The notes under the pieces are model-generated. The model worked only from the letters and a program-made list of their open reading frames with translations, searched no databases and was not told the DNA's origin. A program made the position numbers and the translations under genes. 13,374 nucleotides of DNA from Comamonas sp. lk (GTDB taxonomy: Bacteria; Pseudomonadota; Gammaproteobacteria; Burkholderiales; Burkholderiaceae_C): assembly GCA_945898105.1 (NCBI GenBank), contig CAMDHL010000034.1:1-13374 (forward strand), read 5' to 3'. This document shows, in pieces, positions 7,570 through 13,374 of the stretch. Numbering within the stretch: the stretch's first letter is position 1; the number at the start of each line of letters is the position of its first letter.

Positions 7570-8193
7570 TCAGCCCCCGACGCGAAAGGCGTAGCTTGAG
7601 GCGGCCCTCACTGCCTGGGTCCGATTGTCTGCATCAAAGTAACGCAAGATTGCGCTGACATGGGTTTTGATGGTTTCTTCTGAAACCAGAAGTTTGATGG
7701 CGATTTCCCGGTTGGTGTTTCCCTCAAGGAGCCCCCTTAAAACTGCTTCTTGCCGCCTGGAAAGGGCCTGCACCTGAGCAGCTTTTCCTGCGTTGATTAA
7801 TGGTCGCAGCTCATGGGGAATATAAATCTCTCCCCCTAGTACCTGATTAATCGCATCGAGCAGATCATCCGTGTTCCCGGTCTTGGTAACAAAACCTGCT
7901 GCCCCGTCTTTGAGCGCCATTTGAATCAACTGCAGCGTAGTGCTTCCCGAGATCATGAGCACTACGAGCGAAGGTTGGATACGCCCCAACTGCCGAAGCA
8001 CTTGCAGACCATTCATATCGGGCAGGTGGTAGTCCAACAAAACGAGATCGATGTTGCGATGGGGAAGCAGCATGTCTATTGCTGCCGCACCTGTACCGGC
8101 GTGCAGTAACTCCAAACGGGGATACATGCCCGCCATGACCTGGCCCAAGCCTTCGCGCACCAACGCATGGTCATCCACTATGAGTATTTTCAC
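7570..8193 (-). CDS. NarL/LuxR-type two-component response regulator
   Basis: 207 residues. The receiver domain (1-120) has the acidic pair Asp7-Asp8, phospho-acceptor Asp54 in VLLDYHLPDMNG, Ser82 and Lys104 in FVTKTGN, so it should be phosphorylatable. The C-terminal GerE/LuxR helix-turn-helix (about 143-200) runs LSRRQEAVLRGLLEGNTNREIA then VSEETIKTHVSAIL. Such proteins are DNA-binding transcription factors; the regulon is unknown. The open frame begins at GTG 8211, which has no Shine-Dalgarno. The GTG at 8193 gives the classical N terminus MKILIVDDHALVREGL and has AAGG 4 nt upstream, so I chose it; the alternative adds six residues. The gene is convergent with the hybrid kinase (11 bp between stops), an arrangement that does not allow cotranscription, so pairing is inferred from proximity only. 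Confidence 0.9.
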   Translation of the reverse strand: MKILIVDDHALVREGLGQVMAGMYPRLELLHAGTGAAAIDMLLPHRNIDLVLLDYHLPDMNGLQVLRQLGRIQPSLVVLMISGSTTLQLIQMALKDGAAGFVTKTGNTDDLLDAINQVLGGEIYIPHELRPLINAGKAAQVQALSRRQEAVLRGLLEGNTNREIAIKLLVSEETIKTHVSAILRYFDADNRTQAVRAASSYAFRVGG

Positions 8194-8235
8194 GACGCCT
8201 TCAACTTCCACTTTATTTGACTTGCAGACCGATGA

Positions 8236-8263
8236 ATACTACACCCCATGCAATCGTGACCAA
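8236..8263 (-). promoter_or_regulatory. Possible promoter of the response regulator gene
   Basis: On the minus strand, TTGGTC (8263-8258) and TAGTAT (8241-8236) are 16 bp apart, a weak sigma-70-like pair about 40 bp upstream of the GTG at 8193. It lies immediately after the U-tract of the hppA terminator. Judged by eye, so tentative. Confidence 0.3.
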
Positions 8264-8296
8264 AAAAAATCCCGCAAACCTGATAGCTTGCGGGAT
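8262..8296 (-). terminator. Rho-independent terminator of hppA
   Basis: On the minus strand a perfect 9-bp stem ATCCCGCAA/TTGCGGGAT (plus-strand arms 8269-8277 and 8288-8296, 10-nt loop) is followed directly by eight U residues (A-tract 8262-8269). It begins about 50 bp after the hppA stop codon and separates hppA from the response regulator gene, which is transcribed in the same direction. Confidence 0.9.
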
Positions 8297-8300
8297 CTGC

Positions 8301-8318
8301 CGACCCTCAAGAGGGTCG
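8301..8318. repeat. Short perfect inverted repeat next to the hppA terminator
   Basis: CGACCCTC and GAGGGTCG are separated by AA, an 8-bp palindrome that folds as a stem with a small CAAG-type loop. It lies between the hppA stop and its terminator, 4 bp from the terminator stem, and would form a second hairpin at the 3' end of the hppA transcript. It has no U-tract of its own on either strand. Confidence 0.6.
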
Positions 8319-8345
8319 ATTGGGTCTAGCGACTGACTGAGAAAA

Positions 8346-10424
8346 TTAACCGCCGTGGATTTTCATCATCACCGGCACGATCAGCAGCGCCACGATGTTG
8401 ATGATTTTGATCAAAGGGTTGATCGCAGGACCCGCCGTGTCTTTGTAGGGGTCGCCTACGGTGTCGCCGGTGACGGCGGCCTTATGGGTTTCAGAGCCCT
8501 TGCCGCCGTGGTGTCCGTCTTCGATGTATTTCTTGGCGTTGTCCCACGCACCACCGCCGGTGCACATGGAAATCGCCACGAACAAACCGGTCACGATGGT
8601 ACCCATCAGCAAGCCGCCCAAAGCTGCTGGTCCAAGAATCAAACCAACCAAGATCGGTGCGACCACTGGCAACAAGCTGGGGATCATCATTTCTTTGATA
8701 GCCGCTGTGGTCAACATATCAACCGCAGTGTCGTATTCGGGCTTTCCGGTACCGTCCATGATGCCTTTTATCTCTTTAAACTGGCGTCGAACTTCCACCA
8801 CCACAGCACCAGCTGCGCGGCCCACGGCCTCCATCGCCATAGCACCGAACAAGTAAGGAATCAGTCCGCCGATGAACAAGCCGATGATGACTTTGGGGTC
8901 ACTCAAGTCAAACTTGATATGCGCGCCCAAGCCTTCGAGCTTGTGTGTGTAGTCGGCAAACAGCACCAGCGCAGCCAGACCGGCAGAGCCGATGGCGTAG
9001 CCTTTGGTCACTGCTTTGGTGGTGTTACCCACAGCGTCCAGTGGGTCGGTGATGTCGCGCACGCTAGCTGGTAGTTCAGCCATTTCGGCAATGCCGCCTG
9101 CGTTGTCGGTGATGGGGCCGTAGGCGTCCAAGGCGACCACGATACCGGCCATGCTCAGCATAGATGTGGCAGCGATGGCGATGCCGTACAAGCCGCCCAA
9201 ATCAAAGGCGCTGTAAATCGCGGCGCATACGAACAACACGGGCCACGCGGTGGAGCGCATGGAGACGCCTAAACCGGCAATGATGTTGGTGCCGTGGCCG
9301 GTAGTGGATGCTTGCGCAATATGCTGTACGGGGCCGTATTGGGTGCCGGTGTAGTACTCGGTAACCCAGACCAGCGCGCCAGTCAGAATCAAGCCGACGG
9401 CACAAGCGCCAAACAGCCCACTGGCGCTCAAAGCAGTGCCATCGGGCAATGCCAGCGGCGCCGGGAACATTGACTGGGTCACAAAGTAAAACGCCACTAA
9501 TGAAAGAATGCCTGCGACAGCCAGGCCTTTATACAGCGCGGGCATCACGTTGGTCATGCCGGGGCTGGCCTTGACAAAGAAGCAACCGATGATGGACGCT
9601 ACGATGGACACGCCACCCAGAACCAGCGGGTAGAGCACCATATTGGGGCCGGCAGTACCCGCCAACATTGCGCCCAGCACCATAGTCGCAATCAGGGTGA
9701 CCGCATAGGTTTCAAACAAGTCAGCCGCCATACCGGCGCAATCGCCCACGTTGTCACCCACGTTGTCCGCAATCACGGCGGGGTTACGCGGGTCATCTTC
9801 AGGAATACCGGCTTCGACTTTACCCACCAAGTCAGCACCGACGTCAGCGCCCTTAGTGAAAATGCCGCCGCCCAGACGCGCAAAGATGGAAATCAATGAG
9901 GAGCCGAAGGCAAAACCAACCAGCGGATTGAGCATGGCGGCCAGAGCCTTGCCGTCTGCAGGCACGCCACCGACGGTGAGGTACCAGTAGAAACCGGTCA
10001 CGCCCAACAAACCCAGGCCAACGACCAGCATGCCGGTGATCGCGCCGCCGCGGAATGCGACATCCAAAGCAGGGCCAATGCCCCGCGTCGCGGCTTGCGC
10101 GGTACGCACATTCGCGCGCACCGAAACATTCATACCGATAAATCCGCAGGCCCCGGAAAGCACCGCGCCGAGCACAAAGCCACCGGCGCTTAAGGGGTCC
10201 AAGACTACAGCAATGAGAATGGCCAGTACCACGCCGACCATAGCGATGGTTTTGTACTGCCGGGCCAAGTAGGCGGCCGCACCGGTCTGAATAGCCTCTG
10301 CAATTTCTTGCATGCGGGCATTGCCTGCGTCCTGGGAAAGAATCCAGCTGCGGGCCCAAACACCGTAAATCACGGCAATCAAACCACAGACAAGCGCAAG
10401 AATCAGCGCTGAGTTACCTGTCAT
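8346..10424 (-). CDS. hppA: Membrane-bound proton-translocating pyrophosphatase (K+-independent type)
   Basis: 692 residues, with many hydrophobic membrane segments. The enzyme couples PPi hydrolysis to ion pumping across the inner membrane. Hallmarks are present in order: [11 protein letters not shown] (194-204), [16 protein letters not shown] (223-238), [16 protein letters not shown] (433-448), [13 protein letters not shown] (623-635) and [18 protein letters not shown] (653-670). The segment [10 protein letters not shown] has Lys470 and Thr473 at the two positions that distinguish potassium-independent pumps (Lys, Thr) from potassium-dependent ones (Ala, Gly). This predicts an H+ pump not needing K+. 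The frame continues to 10583, but ATG 10424 starts the first membrane helix and has GGAG 6 nt upstream. The gene is divergent from ppa and ends in a strong terminator. Confidence 0.97.
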   Translation of the reverse strand: MTGNSALILALVCGLIAVIYGVWARSWILSQDAGNARMQEIAEAIQTGAAAYLARQYKTIAMVGVVLAILIAVVLDPLSAGGFVLGAVLSGACGFIGMNVSVRANVRTAQAATRGIGPALDVAFRGGAITGMLVVGLGLLGVTGFYWYLTVGGVPADGKALAAMLNPLVGFAFGSSLISIFARLGGGIFTKGADVGADLVGKVEAGIPEDDPRNPAVIADNVGDNVGDCAGMAADLFETYAVTLIATMVLGAMLAGTAGPNMVLYPLVLGGVSIVASIIGCFFVKASPGMTNVMPALYKGLAVAGILSLVAFYFVTQSMFPAPLALPDGTALSASGLFGACAVGLILTGALVWVTEYYTGTQYGPVQHIAQASTTGHGTNIIAGLGVSMRSTAWPVLFVCAAIYSAFDLGGLYGIAIAATSMLSMAGIVVALDAYGPITDNAGGIAEMAELPASVRDITDPLDAVGNTTKAVTKGYAIGSAGLAALVLFADYTHKLEGLGAHIKFDLSDPKVIIGLFIGGLIPYLFGAMAMEAVGRAAGAVVVEVRRQFKEIKGIMDGTGKPEYDTAVDMLTTAAIKEMMIPSLLPVVAPILVGLILGPAALGGLLMGTIVTGLFVAISMCTGGGAWDNAKKYIEDGHHGGKGSETHKAAVTGDTVGDPYKDTAGPAINPLIKIINIVALLIVPVMMKIHGG

Positions 10425-10657
10425 ATAAATCTCCAAACTAGCATGTTTCGCGAACAAAGGAGTAACGCTGGCGGTACTCCCGCTGCGTTGCTTCCTCGGG
10501 CTCACGACCTGCAATAGTCGAGAAACTGATTGGCCAACTCCCGCAACTGTAGCCGCAAAAGTCCGCTTTTCTAAGGTGCGCAAGGGTCAAGTCAGTAAAA
10601 TCAGGGTTAATACTGACATTGATCTGTATTTACTTCTATCCACCTCACGAGCTATTT
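10425..10657. promoter_or_regulatory. Divergent control region, hppA / ppa
   Basis: 233 bp between two pyrophosphatase genes. It starts with the hppA ribosome site (CTCC at 10431-10434 on the plus strand). In the hppA leader, GGAGTA (10459-10464) and TACTCC (10475-10480) can pair as a 6-bp stem with a 10-nt loop. The inverted repeat at 10591-10617 is listed separately. A tentative ppa promoter is CTGACA (10613-10618) with TATCCA (10637-10642) 18 bp on. No convincing hppA promoter was found by eye. Confidence 0.45.
10591..10617. repeat. Operator-like inverted repeat between hppA and ppa
   Basis: GTCAGTA (10591-10597) and TACTGAC (10611-10617) form a perfect 7+7 dyad with a 13-bp spacer; half-site centres are 20 bp apart, about two helical turns. 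It sits 41 bp upstream of the ppa ATG and its right arm overlaps a candidate -35 box (CTGACA). It may be a binding site for a dimeric regulator; the protein is unknown. Confidence 0.5.
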
Positions 10658-11197
10658 ATGTCACTTGACAAAGTCACCCCCGGTAAAAATGCGCCTAAAG
10701 AATTCAATGTGATCATCGAAATTCCGATGAACGCAGACCCAGTGAAATACGAAGTCAATAAGGAAACCGGTGCGATCTTTGTAGACCGTTTTATGAGCAC
10801 GGCGATGCACTATCCGACCAATTACGGTTATGTCCCCAAGACCATCTCAGGTGATGGCGATCCGGTCGATGTGTTGGTCATCACGCCGGTGCCATTGATT
10901 CCCGGTGTGGTCGTACCCTGCAGGGCCATCGGCATCCTGAAAATGGAAGATGAGGCCGGGATGGACGGCAAGGTGTTGGCGGTCCCTATTGACAAAATTT
11001 TGTCGCTTTACACCCAATGGCAAAAGCCTGCCGACCTCAATCCCTTGCGCCTAAAAACCATCGCCCATTTCTTTGAGCATTACAAAGACTTGGAAGAGGG
11101 TAAGTGGGTCAAGATTTTGGGTTGGGAAGGCCCCGAGGCTGCGCACGCGGAAATTTTGGATGGTATTGCCAATTACCAAAAAGAGCAGGCTGCTTAA
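10658..11197 (+). CDS. ppa: Soluble inorganic pyrophosphatase, family I
   Basis: 179 residues. It hydrolyses PPi to two phosphates in the cytoplasm, pulling biosynthetic reactions forward. All active-site residues known from E. coli PPase are present, shifted by one: Glu21, Lys30, Glu32, Arg44, Tyr56, Asp66, Asp68 and Asp71 in [10 protein letters not shown], Asp98, Asp103, Lys105, and Tyr142-Lys143. The frame is open upstream to a TTG at 10619, but family members begin around [17 protein letters not shown], so ATG 10658 is used. Its Shine-Dalgarno is weak. It is divergent from hppA, giving the cell both a soluble and an energy-conserving PPase from one locus. Downstream, 69 bp separate it from the convergent acetyltransferase gene; only a weak GCAAG/CTTGC stem is seen there. 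Confidence 0.98.
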   Translation: MSLDKVTPGKNAPKEFNVIIEIPMNADPVKYEVNKETGAIFVDRFMSTAMHYPTNYGYVPKTISGDGDPVDVLVITPVPLIPGVVVPCRAIGILKMEDEAGMDGKVLAVPIDKILSLYTQWQKPADLNPLRLKTIAHFFEHYKDLEEGKWVKILGWEGPEAAHAEILDGIANYQKEQAA

Positions 11198-11266
11198 TTC
11201 CGCGATAGTAGGCAACACGTAGAGGCGGCAAGTCCAAGATTGCTTGCGCATTTTGGGACGGTACGC

Positions 11267-12457
11267 TTATTGTGGCTCTGCGAATGGGCTTTTGAAGGGC
11301 GAGCGTTGTTGCAGGTGATCAATATATTCATGCACGCCTTGACCCTCGCGCTCTAAAAATCGCGCCACGGCGTCGGCAAATGCAGGATGCGCTAACCAAT
11401 GTGCGCTGCTGGTTTTGACGGGCAGCAGCGCGCGTGCCATCTTGTGCTCACCTTGGGCGCCTCCTTCAAAGCGCGCGTAGCCGTGCGCGATGCACCATTG
11501 CAGGGGCTGGTAATAACAGGCCTCGAAGTGCAGGCAGTCAACACGCTCCAGCGCCCCCCAGTAGCGTCCATAGGCGACACGTGGCCGGGAGTCATCCGGA
11601 TGGGCGCTGCTTAGGCCAATCAAGCTGCTGGCAATTGGGCGGCCCGCGCGTTCGGCTACAAAAAGCAACCAGTTTTCCGGCATATCACGCTGCATGGCGG
11701 CAAAGAAAGCCCGGCTCAGGTAGGGCGCATTGCCGTGCTCAAGGTAGGTGCGCTCGTAGCAGCGGTAAAAGAAATCCCAGTCGGCATCACCGATGCCGCG
11801 GCCTTTGACCCAGCGAAATTGAACACCGGCATCGGCCACTTTGCGACGCTCCTGACGGATTTTTTTGCGTTTATCTTGCGCCAGACTGGCCAGAAACGCA
11901 TCGAAATCGACGAATCCGGGCGTGGTGTTGGTCCAGTGGAATTGCACCGTGTGGCGTAGCATCAGACCACTTTCTGCGCAGGCTTGGGCGTCTTGCGGCG
12001 ACACGAATAACAAATGCAACGAGGACATGTCTCGGTCCTGGCTATAGCCAATCAATGCCGCCAATAGGGCCTGCCGGGCGGCGGCATCCCGCGCTAGCAG
12101 GCGGGCGCCTGGCACGGGCGTAAAGGGGACTGCGACCGTAGCCTTGGGGTAGTAGGCCAGCCCGTGCTGCTGGTAGGCATTGGCCCAAGCCCAGTCAAAC
12201 ACGTATTCGCCATAGGAATGGGCTTTTTCGTAAAGCATGCAGGCGCCGACCAATGCGCCACCTTGCTCCAGGCTGATGCAAACTGGCTTCCAACCCGTGG
12301 CAGGACTGGCGCTAGCGCTGTTTTCCATCGCTGCCAAGTAGGCATGGCGCATAAAGGGGCTGGCGTCTGGATGGTCAGACAATAGGCTGTCCCAGACCGC
12401 GGCGTCGATGGCGCAGACTGAATCGTGCACGCGGGTGAGATAATCATTTGGCCCCAT
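11267..12457 (-). CDS. FemAB-like GNAT-fold acyltransferase (PF04339 type)
   Basis: 396 residues. The protein matches the FemAB_like/DUF482 family: ASPFMRHAYLAAMENSASASPATGW near the N terminus, KAHSYGEYVFDWAWANAYQQHGLAYYPK in the middle of the first half, then VQFHWTN and LAQDKRKKIRQERRKVADAG, and a C-terminal GYARFEGGAQGEHKMARALLPVKT. Members have two GNAT-like folds and are often annotated as N-acetyltransferase or peptidoglycan biosynthesis protein; the true substrate is not established. No signal peptide or membrane segment is seen, so it is presumed cytoplasmic. The frame could begin at TTG 12469, but ATG 12457 has GGAGGG (12462-12467 on the plus strand) 4 nt upstream and was chosen. 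It is divergent from nadE with only 73 bp between start codons. Confidence 0.88.
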   Translation of the reverse strand: MGPNDYLTRVHDSVCAIDAAVWDSLLSDHPDASPFMRHAYLAAMENSASASPATGWKPVCISLEQGGALVGACMLYEKAHSYGEYVFDWAWANAYQQHGLAYYPKATVAVPFTPVPGARLLARDAAARQALLAALIGYSQDRDMSSLHLLFVSPQDAQACAESGLMLRHTVQFHWTNTTPGFVDFDAFLASLAQDKRKKIRQERRKVADAGVQFRWVKGRGIGDADWDFFYRCYERTYLEHGNAPYLSRAFFAAMQRDMPENWLLFVAERAGRPIASSLIGLSSAHPDDSRPRVAYGRYWGALERVDCLHFEACYYQPLQWCIAHGYARFEGGAQGEHKMARALLPVKTSSAHWLAHPAFADAVARFLEREGQGVHEYIDHLQQRSPFKSPFAEPQ

Positions 12458-12461
12458 GCAG

Positions 12462-12467
12462 CCCTCC
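12462..12467 (-). promoter_or_regulatory. Ribosome binding site for the FemAB-like gene
   Basis: GGAGGG on the minus strand, 4 nt before ATG 12457. It lies too close to, and overlaps, the alternative TTG start at 12469, so it decides in favour of the ATG. Confidence 0.8.
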
Positions 12468-12530
12468 AAGGAAGGCCAGGCCGGAGCCGGATGGCCCGGG
12501 TTGCGCCATTGTTTTCATAAGCATTCGTAC

Positions 12531-13374
12531 ATGACTCTCAAAATTTGCGTTGCCCAGCTCAACTTCATCGTAGGGGACCTGACCGGCAACGCGCAAAAAA
12601 TACGGGACGCGGCGAACCAGGCTTATGCAGAGGGTGCCCGTTTGCTGCTGACGCCCGAATTGTCGCTGTGCGGCTACGCTGCGGAAGACCTGTATTTGCG
12701 GCCTGCATTTATGCAGGCCTGTGATGATGCCCTGAAATGGCTGGCCGCGCAGTTGGCGGGTCTTGTGGACATGTGTGTGGTGGTGGGCCATCCGCAAGGG
12801 GGCGACCAACGTGGCACCGCGGTCTCGATTACCGAACGCTTTAACTGCGCCAGTGTGCTGCGCGAAGGGCGGGTAGTGGCGACCTATTCGAAGCAGGAAC
12901 TGCCCAATTACCAGGTTTTTGACGAGCGTCGTTATTTCGCGCCCGGCAGCCAGACTTGTGTGTTCGATGCCGGCTCGAAGCATGCGCCGGTGCGTGTGGG
13001 TTTGCTGATTTGTGAAGACGCCTGGTTTGAAGCCCCGGCATTGGCGGCTAAGGAGGCGGGCGCGCAGTTGCTGGCCGTTATCAATGCCTCGCCTTTTCAT
13101 TTGGGAAAGGGTTATCAGCGTGAACAGGTCATGGCTGAGCGTTGCCGCTCCACTGGTTTGCCCTTGGTTTACGCGCACCTGGTGGGTGGGCAGGACGAAT
13201 TGGGGTTTGAGGGGCGTTCATTCGTATTGGACGCAAAGGGTCAGGTCCAAGGCCGTGCCGCCAGTTTCCAGGAATCGCTGTTTGAATGCACATTGGGCAA
13301 TGGCGAGCCGATTGGTGCCTGGACGGCCAGCACAGAGGGGCAGAGGTCCGAAGAGGCCGATCTGTGGGACGCAC
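12531..13374 (+). CDS. nadE: Glutamine-dependent NAD+ synthetase, N-terminal part (cut by window edge)
   Basis: 281 codons are present with no stop, running off the right edge. The visible part is the nitrilase-type glutaminase domain, which releases ammonia from glutamine for the C-terminal synthetase that amidates deamido-NAD+ with ATP (giving AMP and PPi). The catalytic triad is complete: Glu43 in LLLTPELSLCGY, Lys121 in TYSKQELPNYQVFDE and Cys161 in LLICEDAWF. VGGQDELGFEGRSFV, a family-typical stretch, follows later. Full-length relatives are about 540-560 residues, so the ATP-pyrophosphatase half is outside the window. ATG 12531 fits the usual N terminus (MTLKICVAQLNFIVGDL); its Shine-Dalgarno is poor. 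It is divergent from the FemAB-like gene. A 244-codon open frame lies antisense and is taken as a shadow. Confidence 0.96.
   Translation, partial: MTLKICVAQLNFIVGDLTGNAQKIRDAANQAYAEGARLLLTPELSLCGYAAEDLYLRPAFMQACDDALKWLAAQLAGLVDMCVVVGHPQGGDQRGTAVSITERFNCASVLREGRVVATYSKQELPNYQVFDERRYFAPGSQTCVFDAGSKHAPVRVGLLICEDAWFEAPALAAKEAGAQLLAVINASPFHLGKGYQREQVMAERCRSTGLPLVYAHLVGGQDELGFEGRSFVLDAKGQVQGRAASFQESLFECTLGNGEPIGAWTASTEGQRSEEADLWDA

Noticed and set aside
7566..7576. GGGC-TCA-GCCC dyad between kinase and regulator as a bidirectional terminator
   Set aside because: Only 4 bp of stem with a 3-nt loop and no T-run on either side; too weak to call.
8355..9074. 239-codon plus-strand open frame rich in His, Arg and Asp
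   Set aside because: It is antisense to the conserved C-terminal half of hppA. Its odd composition reflects codons of the membrane protein on the other strand.
10555..10570. AAAAG-TCCG-CTTTT hairpin upstream of hppA
   Set aside because: A 5-bp A/T-rich stem that is likely to occur by chance; not supported as terminator or operator.
10425..10583. N-terminal extension of hppA by 53 codons
   Set aside because: The extension is not hydrophobic, has no family match that I recognise, and ATG 10424 has a good ribosome site and starts the first membrane helix.
11228..11247. Possible terminator between ppa and the FemAB-like gene
   Set aside because: The stem is only 5 bp (GCAAG/CTTGC) with a 10-nt loop and lacks a proper U-tract.
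12444..13178. 244-codon minus-strand open frame
   Set aside because: It is antisense to nadE, whose protein has a complete Glu-Lys-Cys triad and family-typical sequence. The minus frame has no recognisable domain and overlaps the start of the FemAB-like gene.

Overview
This window is compact chromosomal DNA from what looks like a betaproteobacterium, probably Burkholderiales/Comamonadaceae. That placement is inferred from protein flavour (RecR, MoaA, the FemAB-like acetyltransferase, NadE) and from a moderately high GC content; no rRNA or other marker was available to fix it. I see no IS element, phage gene, tRNA, rRNA or CRISPR array. The content is mostly housekeeping and regulatory.

Layout, left to right. 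The 3' end of recR (+) is followed by a small MAPEG-family membrane protein (+). A LysM-containing lytic transglycosylase of the MltD type (-) is divergent from a YafS-like methyltransferase (+), whose stop codon overlaps the TTG start of rnhA (+). This resembles the E. coli mltD-gloB-yafS-rnhA-dnaQ neighbourhood, but gloB and dnaQ are not here. A molybdenum-cofactor pair, moaA then moeA, runs leftward and ends 1 bp from rnhA. Divergent from moaA is a soluble hybrid histidine kinase (+) whose C-terminal receiver-like domain appears to have lost its phospho-acceptor. A NarL/LuxR-type response regulator (-) faces it tail to tail.

The next block is a pyrophosphate-handling pair. hppA (-) encodes a membrane-bound proton-pumping pyrophosphatase of the potassium-independent sequence type and ends in a clear rho-independent terminator. 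It is divergent from ppa (+), the soluble inorganic pyrophosphatase. The 233-bp region between them carries a perfect 7+7 inverted repeat. The window closes with a FemAB/GNAT-like acetyltransferase (-) divergent from the 5' part of nadE (+), glutamine-dependent NAD+ synthetase, which runs off the right edge.

Working together: MoaA and MoeA act at the first and last steps of molybdopterin assembly. Ppa and HppA both remove PPi, one as heat and one as proton-motive force, and their shared divergent region suggests coordinated control. NadE itself makes PPi and needs its removal. I did not find a convincing previously undescribed system. The points most worth checking are the kinase with a pseudo-receiver, the hppA/ppa operator-like dyad, and the methyltransferase that lacks the classical SAM-binding glycine motif and carries a low-complexity insertion.
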